64,000 nt of DNA, taken from assembly GCF_042677045.1 (NCBI RefSeq), contig NZ_JBHTIH010000002.1:682001-746000 (forward strand), read 5' to 3'. The notes under the pieces were generated by a model. It did no database searches. It saw only the letters and a list, made by a program, of their open reading frames with translations, and was not told where the DNA came from. This document shows positions 43,198-53,346 of this stretch, piece by piece; positions within the stretch are counted from its first letter, which is position 1; each line of letters begins with the position of its first letter. The stretch comes from Lysobacter_K koreensis. GTDB taxonomy: Bacteria > Pseudomonadota > Gammaproteobacteria > Xanthomonadales > Xanthomonadaceae. The translations under genes and the position numbers were made by a program.

Positions 43198-43340
43198 TTT
43201 CGGCTTGCCTGATCCTGCCGGGCCGAACGCGCCCGGTGGCATCCGGCACCTGATTAGCAGCGCCCGCGGCGGCGGTTTGGGCCGCCGCCTGTTCCATCTG
43301 GCCAGGGGATTGGCCAAGCCATCGCGAAGTTCCCGCCCGC

Positions 43341-44069
43341 TCAACGCGAGCGCGCATCCACCTCGACCCAGATCCGCTCCGCCAGCCAGCCGTTGCCCTG
43401 CGGCCGCACCTGGACGCGCACCACGTCGCCGGGATCGAGCTGCTCCGGGCGGAACCACTGGCCACGGTATTCGACCTGGGTGCGCTCGTCGTAGTAGACC
43501 TGCTCGCGGCTGCCGCTGTAGCCGCCGCGGGTCAGGGTGATGAGGCGCGCACGCGGATCGACGTAGTTCACCGCGCCGCGCAGCTCGCCGCCGTAGTAGC
43601 CGCCGCCCGGGGTGTCGCGGACGTTCTGCACCACTTCGATCCGGCGCGCGTACAGCCGACCCTGCGACTGCTGCGCATCGACGCTGATGCGGTCGCCGCG
43701 CTCCAAGCCTTCGACCGATTGCACGCGGCCCTGGTAGACCAGCTGGGTGTTGCGGTCGAAACCCAGTTCGACCTGCGAGGTGCCGCCGTAGCGCGGGTCG
43801 TAGCCGCCCGGATCATAGCCATCACGGTCCGCGGTCATGCGCAGGCGCCCGTTGTTGAGGTCGATCTCCTGCACGGTGCCCAGCAGAGGCTGGCTGCCGT
43901 AGTCGCCGGGGTAGCTGTCGCCTGGGTAGCTGCTTCCCGGATAACCGCCGGTGCCGGGATAGCCGGTGACGCAACCGGCCAGCAGCGCGCTGGCGGCCAG
44001 CATCAGGACACCCAGCCAGCGGGCGCCACCACTGGAACGGGGCTGCTTCAACGTGCCTAGCGTGCTCAT
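43341..44069 (-). CDS. OM-type lipoprotein with two beta-barrel repeat domains
   Basis: 242 residues. Signal peptide with lipobox LLAGC (Cys32), then a Gly/Tyr/Pro/Ser tract with repeated YPG (residues 35-57). Two related beta-rich domains follow, LLGTVQEIDLNNGRLRMT and LRGAVNYVDPRARLITLT, each with a (T)QVEY/TQLVY strand and a 'GDRI/GDVV' strand, the pattern of DUF5666-like OB domains. Asp is absent just after Cys, so sorting to the outer membrane is likely. Role unknown. Confidence 0.75.
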   Translation of the reverse strand: MSTLGTLKQPRSSGGARWLGVLMLAASALLAGCVTGYPGTGGYPGSSYPGDSYPGDYGSQPLLGTVQEIDLNNGRLRMTADRDGYDPGGYDPRYGGTSQVELGFDRNTQLVYQGRVQSVEGLERGDRISVDAQQSQGRLYARRIEVVQNVRDTPGGGYYGGELRGAVNYVDPRARLITLTRGGYSGSREQVYYDERTQVEYRGQWFRPEQLDPGDVVRVQVRPQGNGWLAERIWVEVDARSR

Positions 44070-44169
44070 GGCGGGTTCCTGGATGGTCTGGGCGCCAGCA
44101 TTGGGCCGTGCAGGTGAATACCCGGTTAGCAGCGCGGGCCGCGCCTGAACGGTCAGCGCCAGGTCCGCA

Positions 44170-45729
<1,560 letters not shown>

Positions 45730-45740
45730 CGACGGCCCCG

Positions 45741-46427
45741 TCACCGGCCCACCTCGAACGGGCCACCGCGCTCGAGCGCTCGCTGGTACGCCGGCCGCGC
45801 ATGAATGCGCTCGAGGAAGCGCCGCAGCCGTGGACGCTCGCCAGCGCCGCGCGCGGTTGCGGCTTCGATCGGGAAACTCATCTGGATGTCGGCTGCGGTG
45901 AAGCGCTCGCCGGCGAACCATTCGTGCTTGGCCAGCACGCTTTCCAAATAGTCCAGGTGCAACCGGATCTGCGGGTCGACGTAGCCCGCCAGCACCTTGT
46001 CGGCGATGCCGCGCGCGATCGGCCGGGCGAAGAACGGCATCGGCGCCCGTTTCAGGCGCGAGAACACCAGACTCATCAGCAACGGCGGCATCGCCGAGCC
46101 TTCGGCGTAGTGCAGCCAGTAGCGGTAGCGCAGGCGCTCGTCCTCGTCTGCCTCGGGGCCGGGCGACAGACGGTGCGCGGTGTCGTAGCGCTCGACCAGG
46201 TACTCGATGATCGCGGCCGACTCGGCCAGGATCGTCTTGCGCCCCAAACCGTCGTCCTCCAGCACCGGCGACTTGCCCAGCGGGTGTACGGCGCGCAACG
46301 ACGCCGGCGCCAGCATCGTCTTCGGATCACGCTGGTAGCGCACGACCTCGTAGGGCAGCTCCAGCTCCTCGAGCAGCCACAGGACCCGTTGCGAGCGCGA
46401 ATTTTCGAGATGGTGGACCCGGATCAT
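45741..46427 (-). CDS. Glutathione S-transferase, upstream of selO
   Basis: 228 residues. N-domain with HHLENSRSQRVLWLLEELEL, the cis-Pro loop HPLGKSPVLEDDG and glutathione-binding LAESAAIIEYLVERY; helical C-domain ending ARPAYQRALERGGPF. The LENSRSQRVLWLLEEL start is that of a fungal Gtt1-like/bacterial group of GSTs. Only 11 bp separate its stop from selO, so a shared thiol-stress role is plausible: SelO targets include glutaredoxin in E. coli. Confidence 0.9.
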   Translation of the reverse strand: MIRVHHLENSRSQRVLWLLEELELPYEVVRYQRDPKTMLAPASLRAVHPLGKSPVLEDDGLGRKTILAESAAIIEYLVERYDTAHRLSPGPEADEDERLRYRYWLHYAEGSAMPPLLMSLVFSRLKRAPMPFFARPIARGIADKVLAGYVDPQIRLHLDYLESVLAKHEWFAGERFTAADIQMSFPIEAATARGAGERPRLRRFLERIHARPAYQRALERGGPFEVGR

Positions 46428-46563
46428 GCAGCAACACGCGTTGGGCGGGCCGCCATGGTAGCCAGCGCGGGGTTAAACGGTTGCCAGCATCGCGGCCGCC
46501 CGCGTCGGGCCGGGGTGGGCCGGATGCCTTAAACTGCCGGCATTCCCCTACGAGACGCCGCCC

Positions 46564-46719
46564 ATGGCCAAGCCGAACTATTCCTTCGAGAAGCGCCAGC
46601 GCGAGATCGCCAAGAAAAAGAAGCAGGACGAGAAACTGGCCAAGAAGCAGGCAGCCAAGGACGAGGCCAACCCGCCGACCGAGCCGGCCGAGCACGAAAA
46701 GACCGACGGCGGGCAGTAA
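46564..46719 (+). CDS. Small lysine-rich protein, 51 residues
   Basis: 51 residues, MAKPNYSFEKRQREIAKKKK at the start and a Pro/Glu-rich acidic end. The N-terminal NYSFEKRQRE pattern recurs in short uncharacterised proteobacterial proteins. A TAAACT -10-like element lies about 34 bp upstream; the Shine-Dalgarno is poor. Divergent from the GST/selO unit. Function unknown; a charged helical rod is all that can be seen. Confidence 0.7.
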   Translation: MAKPNYSFEKRQREIAKKKKQDEKLAKKQAAKDEANPPTEPAEHEKTDGGQ

Positions 46720-46796
46720 GTCCGGGGAACCGGCGCCGTGGCCCGGAGGTTGGGCGCGGCTATGCTGCGGGCATCGCATAGCCGGGCTCGACCGTC

Positions 46797-48233
46797 ATGA
46801 CCAAGCCGTCCTCCCGTTTCGCCATCGCGCCCTGTTTCATCCCGATCCGCCCAATCCCACGCCTTTTCCTCCCACGCCTTTTCCTCCCACGCGCCGCCAA
46901 CCTCTGCCTGGCGCTGGCCGCGGCGCTGCTGGCGTCGCCGGTGCCGGCCGCCGAACCGGCGCCGGACGCGCCGCAATGGACCCTGCTCCACGCCGGCAAC
47001 CTGCTCGACCGCCCCGGCCGCGCCCCGCGTGGCAACAGCACGTTGCTGGTGCATGACGGCCGCATCGAGGCGGTCCGCGACGGTCATCTCGACGCCAGCG
47101 CTTTCCCCGGTGTGCCGGCCACCGCCACGGTCATCGACCTGCGCGACCGCTACGTGTTGCCGGGCCTGATCGACAGCCACGTGCACCTGACGTCCGACAA
47201 GGCCGGCATCGAGGCCCAGCTCGAAGACGTCTCCCAAGGCGTCGCCGACCAGGCCTTCGAGGCCGCGGTCAACGCACGCAAGACCCTCGCCGCCGGCTTC
47301 ACCACGGTGCGCAACCTCGGCGACGGCGACGGCGTGACCCTCGCCCTGCGCGACGCGATCGCCGCCGGCAAGCTGCCCGGGCCGCGCATCATCGATGCCG
47401 GCACCTCGATCTCGACCACCTCCGGGCACATGGACCCGACCCTGGGCTACCGCGAGGAGCTGCACGCGGCGCTCGACAGCCACGGCAACCTCTGCGACGG
47501 CGCCGACGATTGCCGGCGCGCGGTGCGCCGGCAAGTCGCGCGCGGCGTCGACGTGATCAAGATCGCGACCACCGGCGGCGTCAACAGCCGCATCGGCGCC
47601 GGCCTCGGCCAGCAAATGTTCGAGGACGAGGCCCGCGCGATCGTCGAGACCGCGCACCTGTACAAGAAGAAGGTCGCGGTGCACGCGCACGGCGCCGACG
47701 GCATCGCGGTGGCGCTGCGCGCCGGCGCCGACTCGATCGAGCACGGCACCCTGCTCGACAAGGACACCATCGCCGCGTTCCGCAAGAGCGGCGCCTGGTA
47801 CGTGCCGACCCTGTCCACCGTCAACGGCTACAAGGAGCGGCTGGCGCGCAACCCCGAGGCCTACACCGGCGAGGTGCGCCGCAAGATCGAGTGGCGCATC
47901 GGCATCACCGGCAAGGCGTTGCGGGCCGCGGTGCCGGCCGGCATCAAGATCGCGTTCGGCACCGACGCCGGCGTCAGCCTGCACGGCCGCAACGCCGACG
48001 AGTTCGAGCTGATGGTCGCAAACGGCATGACCCCGGCGACCGCGATCCAGGCCGCGACCGTCAATGCCGCGGAACTGCTGGGACTGGCCGACCAGGTCGG
48101 CAGCCTCGAGCCTGGCAAGCGCGCCGACCTGATCGCGGTGTCCGGCGACCCGTTGGCCGACGTGACCGTGCTCAAGCAGGTCGGCTTCGTGATGAAGGAC
48201 GGCCGCGTCGAAAAGGACACGCGCGCGCCGTAG
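46797..48233 (+). CDS. Secreted amidohydrolase (imidazolonepropionase-like dipeptidase group)
   Basis: 478 residues. An N-terminal positively charged stretch with a duplicated RLFLP (15-bp DNA repeat) precedes a signal peptide (LCLALAAALLASPVPAAE). The amidohydrolase barrel shows LIDSHVHLTSDKAG (metal His pair), VIKIATTGG (carboxylated Lys), VHAHG, IEHGT and FGTDAGVSLHG (Asp), all intact. Relatives of this group (Sgx9260-type) hydrolyse Xaa-Pro and similar dipeptides; the substrate here is not proven. It is distinct from the larger amidohydrolase at 19585. No good Shine-Dalgarno precedes the only available Met. Confidence 0.87.
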   Translation: MTKPSSRFAIAPCFIPIRPIPRLFLPRLFLPRAANLCLALAAALLASPVPAAEPAPDAPQWTLLHAGNLLDRPGRAPRGNSTLLVHDGRIEAVRDGHLDASAFPGVPATATVIDLRDRYVLPGLIDSHVHLTSDKAGIEAQLEDVSQGVADQAFEAAVNARKTLAAGFTTVRNLGDGDGVTLALRDAIAAGKLPGPRIIDAGTSISTTSGHMDPTLGYREELHAALDSHGNLCDGADDCRRAVRRQVARGVDVIKIATTGGVNSRIGAGLGQQMFEDEARAIVETAHLYKKKVAVHAHGADGIAVALRAGADSIEHGTLLDKDTIAAFRKSGAWYVPTLSTVNGYKERLARNPEAYTGEVRRKIEWRIGITGKALRAAVPAGIKIAFGTDAGVSLHGRNADEFELMVANGMTPATAIQAATVNAAELLGLADQVGSLEPGKRADLIAVSGDPLADVTVLKQVGFVMKDGRVEKDTRAP

Positions 48234-48239
48234 CGGTCA

Positions 48240-48357
48240 CCGAGGTTTCTGTAGGTCCGAGCCTGCTCGGACTGCCTTGGGCATCGAGCGAAGAGCGATC
48301 CGAGCGGGCTCGGACCTACACGAGCGAAGAGCAATCCGAGCAAGTTCGGATCTACGG
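48240..48357. repeat. TAGGTCCGAGC...GCTCGGACCTA palindromes
   Basis: GTAGGTCCGAGCCTGCTCGG, then GCTCGGACCTAC inverted, and a third diverged unit (TCCGAGCAAGTTCGGATCTA). The CGAGCGAAGAGC core occurs twice. It lies between the convergent amidohydrolase and NTF2-like genes. Confidence 0.7.
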
Positions 48358-48373
48358 GAAGCCGGCTGCCGCG

Positions 48374-48868
48374 TCACCACAGGTCGAAACGCAGCCCCGC
48401 GCGCTCGTTGTCCCAGATCGTGCTGACCACCCACCAGCGGCCCTGCTCGTGGCACAGCTGGATGCTGTTGGCGCCGCGCTTGAGCAGCACCGGCGAGTCG
48501 GGCGCCGGGCGCGCCTCGTACAGGCTCCACACGTGCGCGACCTGGCCGAAGCGCTCGATCCGGTGGCCGATATCGAGCTCGTGGAAATCGTTGCCGGCGA
48601 AGAACGGCTCGACGTCGGCGATATAGCTGTCCTGGGTGAAAACGCGCGACGTGGTCGAGCCGTCGTCGTGGACCACCGTGCGCAGACTGATCGCCTCGGG
48701 CCGGTGCAGGTAGCGGAAGCGTGCCCAGTCGCGCGGCGCGCCGGCCGGGCCGGAAATGCAGGCGTAGATCGCGCGGACCAGGCGCCCGATGTCTTGCACG
48801 TCGGCCCACCATTGCGGATCGAACCCGGCCTGGTCGCGGGCCGCGTCGTCGTTGCGGGAAACGTCCAT
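48374..48868 (-). CDS. NTF2-like (SnoaL-type) domain protein
   Basis: 164 residues matching a single NTF2-like cone fold: an N-terminal helix with DIGRLVRAIYACISGPAG, RDWARFRYLHRPEA, then beta strands ending in RGANSIQLCHEQGRWWVVST. No signal peptide. These folds serve as small enzymes or binding proteins; the family is not specific. It diverges from the DEAD-box helicase gene, with 111 bp between starts. Confidence 0.7.
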   Translation of the reverse strand: MDVSRNDDAARDQAGFDPQWWADVQDIGRLVRAIYACISGPAGAPRDWARFRYLHRPEAISLRTVVHDDGSTTSRVFTQDSYIADVEPFFAGNDFHELDIGHRIERFGQVAHVWSLYEARPAPDSPVLLKRGANSIQLCHEQGRWWVVSTIWDNERAGLRFDLW

Positions 48869-48979
48869 CGTCGAACCTCGCGTTGCCGGGTGTGACGGGG
48901 CTGTCGAGCCGCGGCTCCAGCCCCGGCCGTTACACTATCGCCCCAGTCCGGTTCCTGCACCGGCGCCAATGAGGCCGCC

Positions 48980-51091
48980 ATGAGCGCCCAGCCCCCCCCC
49001 AGCACCGACTCCTCCACCCCCATCAAGTTCACCGACCTCGCCCTGTCGGAGCCGCTGCTGCGCGCGCTGAACGACGTCGGCTACGAGTCCCCCTCGCCGA
49101 TCCAGGCCGCCACCATCCCGCCGCTGCTGGCCGGCCGCGATGTGCTCGGCCAGGCCCAGACCGGCACCGGCAAGACCGCCGCGTTCGCGCTGCCGATCCT
49201 GGCGCAGATCGACCCCAAGCAGTTCAAGCCGCAGGCGTTGGTGCTCGCGCCTACGCGCGAACTGGCGATCCAGGTCGCCGAGGCGTTCCACAAGTACGCC
49301 GTGCACCTGCCCGGTTTCCACGTGCTGCCGATCTACGGCGGCCAGAGCTACTACCCGCAGCTGCAGGCGCTCAAGCGCGGCGTGCACGTCGTGGTCGGCA
49401 CTCCCGGCCGCGTGATCGACCACCTCGACCGCGGCACCCTCGACCTGTCCGAGCTGCGCTGCCTGGTGCTCGACGAAGCCGACGAGATGCTGCGCATGGG
49501 CTTCATCGACGACGTCGAGAACGTGCTCAAGAAGACCCCCTCGACGCGCCAGGTCGCGCTGTTCTCGGCGACGATGCCGTCGCAGATCAAGCGCATCGCC
49601 CAGACCTACCTGAAAGAACCGGTCGAGATCGCGATCAAGTCGACCACGACCACCGCCGCCAACATCCGCCAGCGCTACTGGTCGGTCAGCGGCGTGCACA
49701 AGCTCGACGCGCTGACCCGGATCCTCGAGGCCGAGCCGTTCGAGGCGATGATCGTGTTCGCGCGCACCAAGATCGCCACCGAGGAACTGGCCGAGAAGCT
49801 GGCCGCCAGGGGGCTTTCGGTCGCCGCGATCAACGGCGACGTGCAGCAGGCGCAGCGCGAGAAGACCATCCAGAACCTCAAGGACGGCAAGATCGACATC
49901 CTGGTGGCGACCGACGTGGCCGCGCGCGGGCTCGACGTCGAACGCATCAGCCACGTGCTGAACTACGACATCCCCAGCGACACCGAGAGCTACGTCCACC
50001 GCATCGGCCGCACCGGCCGCGCCGGGCGCAAGGGCGAGGCGATCCTGTTCGTGACCCCGCGCGAGCGCGGCATGCTGCGCGCGATTGAACGTGCGACCAG
50101 GCAGCCGATCGAGGTGATGGAGCTGCCCAGCGTCGAGGCCGTCAACGACCAGCGCGTGACCCGCTTCCTCGGCAAGATCAGCACCGCGCTGGAGAGCACC
50201 GACCTGGGCCAGTTCCGCGAAATGATCGAGCGCTTCGAGCGCGAGAAGAACGTGCCGGCGATCGAGATCGCGGCGGCGCTGGCCAAGCTGGTGCAGGGCG
50301 AAAGCCCGCTGCTGCTGAGCGCCCCCACCCGCCCCGCGTTCAAGGAACACGACCGCGACGCCGGCCCGCGCGAGCACCGCGGCGCGGCGACCCGCAAGTT
50401 CGTCGAGCGCGACCACGCGCAGCGCGAGTACCGTCCCCACTCCGGCGAGTCCCGCCCGCCGCGCGAGGCGCCGCGCACGTTCGACGAGCGCAACGCGCCG
50501 CCGGCGCGCCACGCCGAGCGCCAGTTCACGCCGCCCGTGCACACACCGCCCACGCACACGCCGCCCGCATTCACGCCTGCCGCACCGGCCCGCAATACCA
50601 ACGTCGGCGAATCGTTCTTCGACGACGACGCACCCGCTCCGGCGCCGCCTCCGCCGCGCGAGCGCGAGGCCGCGCGCAGCGCCGACGTGGGCATGGAGAC
50701 CTTCCGCATCGAGGTCGGCCACGCGCACGGCGTGCAGCCGGGCAACATCGTCGGCGCGATCGCCAACGAGGCCGACCTGGAAAGCCGCTACATCGGCCGC
50801 ATCGACATCCGCGACGAGTTCACCCTGGTCGACCTGCCGCAAGGCATGCCGCCGGAGCTGATGGAGCACCTGAAGAAGGTCTACGTCGCCGGCCAGCCGC
50901 TGCGGATCAAGCACGCCGGCCCGGCCGATACCGCCGGCGGCGGCCAGCGCGCGCACGGCCGCCACGCCGCGGGCGACGACCGCGGCCCGCCGCGTGGCCC
51001 GCGTCCGCCGCATGCGGGCAAGCCGCGCGTCGCCGGCCCGCACAAGCCCGGTGGCTTCAGCAAGCCGTTCAAGCCACGCCCGCCGCGTTGA
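48980..51091 (+). CDS. deaD: DEAD-box RNA helicase DeaD/CsdA
   Basis: 703 residues. Helicase core (~15-370) with Q motif, Walker A AQTGTGKT, DEAD box in VLDEADEML, SAT in LFSATMP and RIGRTGRAGR. A linker (~440-560) is disordered, with HTPP/FTP repeats and Arg/Glu blocks. A DbpA-type RNA-binding domain (FRIEVGHAHGVQPGNIVGAI, ~565-635) and an RG-rich tail follow. This is the DeaD architecture: cold-shock ribosome assembly and mRNA decay. The start includes a GGCCGTTACACTATC upstream element with a possible -10 (TACACT). Confidence 0.93.
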   Translation: MSAQPPPSTDSSTPIKFTDLALSEPLLRALNDVGYESPSPIQAATIPPLLAGRDVLGQAQTGTGKTAAFALPILAQIDPKQFKPQALVLAPTRELAIQVAEAFHKYAVHLPGFHVLPIYGGQSYYPQLQALKRGVHVVVGTPGRVIDHLDRGTLDLSELRCLVLDEADEMLRMGFIDDVENVLKKTPSTRQVALFSATMPSQIKRIAQTYLKEPVEIAIKSTTTTAANIRQRYWSVSGVHKLDALTRILEAEPFEAMIVFARTKIATEELAEKLAARGLSVAAINGDVQQAQREKTIQNLKDGKIDILVATDVAARGLDVERISHVLNYDIPSDTESYVHRIGRTGRAGRKGEAILFVTPRERGMLRAIERATRQPIEVMELPSVEAVNDQRVTRFLGKISTALESTDLGQFREMIERFEREKNVPAIEIAAALAKLVQGESPLLLSAPTRPAFKEHDRDAGPREHRGAATRKFVERDHAQREYRPHSGESRPPREAPRTFDERNAPPARHAERQFTPPVHTPPTHTPPAFTPAAPARNTNVGESFFDDDAPAPAPPPPREREAARSADVGMETFRIEVGHAHGVQPGNIVGAIANEADLESRYIGRIDIRDEFTLVDLPQGMPPELMEHLKKVYVAGQPLRIKHAGPADTAGGGQRAHGRHAAGDDRGPPRGPRPPHAGKPRVAGPHKPGGFSKPFKPRPPR

Positions 51092-51100
51092 TCGAAGCCC

Positions 51101-51290
51101 CTCTCCCGTCGGGAGAGGGGTTGGGGTGAGGGTTCGGGGAGGCTACGTCGCTAGGGCCGGATCGAACCGCTCAGCGACTGCGAAGCCGATTTCGCTTTCT
51201 TCGCTTCGCCGAACCCTCACACCCCAAGGGTGCTTCCTGCAGGGCGTCCGCCCTATGGGCACCTTCTCCCACAGTGAGAAGGAAGAAACA
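51101..51290. repeat. Opposed GGGAGAGGGG and GAACCCTCAC palindromes
   Basis: CCCCTCTCCCGTCGGGAGAG with trailer TTGGGGTGAGGGTTCGGGG near 51101-51143, and its reverse at 51210-51285 (CCGAACCCTCACACCCCAAG). Same family as 24969-25130. It lies between deaD and the amidotransferase gene in a 297-bp gap with no other recognised feature, and may end deaD transcription. Confidence 0.75.
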
Positions 51291-51388
51291 GCCTGATGCC
51301 CGATTTGCATGGCGATCTGGGCAACGCGAGTTTCGATTGAGCCCACTGATTTGGCATAGTCGATCGCCACGCCCAGCCGCCGCATGCC

Positions 51389-52156
51389 ATGTCCCGCCTC
51401 CTGGTCTTCCAGCACATCGCCGCCGAACCGCTGGGCACGCTCGACCCGCTAATCCGACGCCGCGGCCACCGCGTGCGCTTCACCAACTTCGAGCGCCACC
51501 CCGACGTGCAGCCCAACGTCGACCGCTACCGCGGCCTGATCGTGCTCGGCGGGCCAATGAACGTCGAGGACCAGGCGCAACGCCCGCACCTGCGCACCGA
51601 ACTGCTCGCGATTGAACGCATGCTCGAGCAGGGCAAGCCGGTGCTTGGCATCTGCCTGGGCGCGCAACTGCTGGCGCACGTGCTCGGTGCGCCGATCCAC
51701 CGCCAGCGCGAGCCCGAGATCGGCTGGTCGCGCCTGCAGACCACCGCCGAAGGTCGCGCCGATCCAGTGCTGTCGCCACTGGGCGAACACGCGCCGGTGT
51801 TCCAGTGGCATGGCTACCATTTCGAGGTGCCGCCCGGCGCCGCGCATCTGGCACGCACCGACGCGTGTGAGCAGCAGGCGTTCCGCCATGGCGACAACGC
51901 CTACGGCTTCCAGTTCCACATGGAGATGGACCAGCGCCTGATCGAGCGCTGGCTGGCGACGCCGGGTTACCGCGACGAACTCGCGCAGTTCGCCGCCGGT
52001 GGCGCCGGCCGCAACGACGAGCACGCGATCCGCGCGGCGACCGCGCAGCACATCGCCACCATGCAGGCCAACGCTGACGCGGTGTTCAACGGCTTCCTCG
52101 ACCTGGTCGGACGACCGCGGCGGCGACACACTCTGCCCTCGCGCGAGTGGGCCTAG
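51389..52156 (+). CDS. Class I glutamine amidotransferase-like protein
   Basis: 255 residues with the class-I amidotransferase triad: Cys in GICLGAQLLAHVLG (~89), His and Glu in YGFQFHMEMDQ (~175). GGPMNVED near residue 53 is typical of the GMP-synthase-like stand-alone group. It lacks a synthetase domain, so it is probably not GuaA; stand-alone members are involved in modifying unknown amino acids or gamma-glutamyl compounds. No partner gene adjoins. Confidence 0.83.
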   Translation: MSRLLVFQHIAAEPLGTLDPLIRRRGHRVRFTNFERHPDVQPNVDRYRGLIVLGGPMNVEDQAQRPHLRTELLAIERMLEQGKPVLGICLGAQLLAHVLGAPIHRQREPEIGWSRLQTTAEGRADPVLSPLGEHAPVFQWHGYHFEVPPGAAHLARTDACEQQAFRHGDNAYGFQFHMEMDQRLIERWLATPGYRDELAQFAAGGAGRNDEHAIRAATAQHIATMQANADAVFNGFLDLVGRPRRRHTLPSREWA

Positions 52157-52164
52157 CCACCGTG

Positions 52165-52310
52165 CTGGTGTAGGGCGGGTTTTAACCCGCCATCGCCATA
52201 ATGGCGCCGGTCCGTAACCAACCGTGCGATGGACTTGTTGGTGCGAGACTCGCGAACGAATCGCCGCGCGGTTCGGCGGGTTGAAACCCGCCCTACGCAG
52301 CTGGTGCGTA
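52165..52310. repeat. Facing pair of GTAGGGCGGGTT palindromes
   Basis: GTAGGGCGGGTTTTAACCCGCC near 52171 and GGCGGGTTGAAACCCGCC then CTACG near 52277, reversed. The pair is separated by ~80 bp and lies between the convergent amidotransferase and RluA-like genes. Confidence 0.78.
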
Positions 52311-52377
52311 CGCAGCAGGTGCGCAGCGAATCGCAACGCGCCGGACTCGCCACATCGAAATTCGATCCGACCTGCGC

Positions 52378-53340
52378 CTAAATCTGCAACGCGAACCGGC
52401 TCTCGAAGCGACGTTCGTCCCCGTTGATCGGGTCGAAAAACGCCAGCGAGCGCGCCAGCAGCTGTAGCGGCCGTGTGTAGTCGTCCTCGTCGCGCTCCTC
52501 GGTGAGCCCCGGATAGAACGGGTCGTTGGCAATCGGCGCGCCCAGTTCAGCCAGGTGCACGCGCAACTGGTGCTTCCGGCCGGTGACCGGCTCCAGCGCG
52601 TAGCGCCACAGCGGCCCCGCGCGGTCGAGCACCTCGATACGTGTCTCGCTGTTGGGCGCGCCTTCGACCTCGCGCATGCGGAAGAACGGCTCGCCGCGTT
52701 CCAGCCGGCTGCGATGCCGCAACGGAAACGCCAGCCCCGGCAAAGCCGGCGCGAGCGCCTCGTAGCGCTTGTCGATGCGCCGCTCGCGGAACAGCGCCTG
52801 GTAGGTCGCGCGCGTGGCCGGGTCGGCCGAGAACAGCACCAGGCCGGCGGTATCGCGGTCGATCCGGTGCAGCGGCACCAGCTCGGGATTGCCCAGCCTC
52901 TGCACCAGCCGCGCCAGCAAGGTCTCGCGCACGAAGCGGCCGGCCGGCGTCACCGGCAGGAAGTGCGGCTTGTCGGCTACCACCAGGTGCGCGTCGGCAT
53001 GCACGATGCCCTCGGCGAACGGGATCACCGCTTCGTCGGCGACCTCACGGTAGTAGCGGATCTCCGCGCCGACGCGGTACCGCGCGTGCTCGTCGAGCGC
53101 GACGCCATCCGCGTCGAGCACCATCCCGCGTGCGAACCGGTCGCGCCACGCCTCGCGGCCGATCGCCGGGAACCGGTCGCACAGGCAGTCGAGCACCGTG
53201 GCCCACGGCCCCGGCGGCAGCTGCAGGCGGCTGGCGACGCGGGGGGCGGGGGTATCGGGGTCAGTGGCGTGGCGCGCGCGCAGTGGCGTGTCCCGTCGGG
53301 AAGGGTCGTCATCTTGACCGATGCGGCGCCGCGCTAGCAT
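52378..53340 (-). CDS. RluA-family RNA pseudouridine synthase
   Basis: 320 residues from the chosen ATG. RluA-type catalytic core with HRIDRDTAGLVLFS (active Asp) and the second RluA motif VTGRKHQLRVHLAELGAPI. RIDKRYEAL and ANDPFYPG are also typical. The N-terminal ~90 residues (SRLQLPPGPWATVLDCLC) are a less conserved domain rather than a standard S4. It makes pseudouridine in rRNA or tRNA; the exact site is unknown. The 5' end is uncertain: codons 1-30 are low-complexity and the start could lie inside. It diverges from the sirtuin gene with only 6 bp between start codons. Confidence 0.85.
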   Translation of the reverse strand: MLARRRIGQDDDPSRRDTPLRARHATDPDTPAPRVASRLQLPPGPWATVLDCLCDRFPAIGREAWRDRFARGMVLDADGVALDEHARYRVGAEIRYYREVADEAVIPFAEGIVHADAHLVVADKPHFLPVTPAGRFVRETLLARLVQRLGNPELVPLHRIDRDTAGLVLFSADPATRATYQALFRERRIDKRYEALAPALPGLAFPLRHRSRLERGEPFFRMREVEGAPNSETRIEVLDRAGPLWRYALEPVTGRKHQLRVHLAELGAPIANDPFYPGLTEERDEDDYTRPLQLLARSLAFFDPINGDERRFESRFALQI

Positions 53341-53346
53341 CCGACC

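Noticed and set aside
48935..51043. 702-codon minus-strand frame opposite the DEAD-box helicase
   Set aside because: Low-complexity Arg/Gly/Ala/Val mirror of deaD, no recognisable domain.
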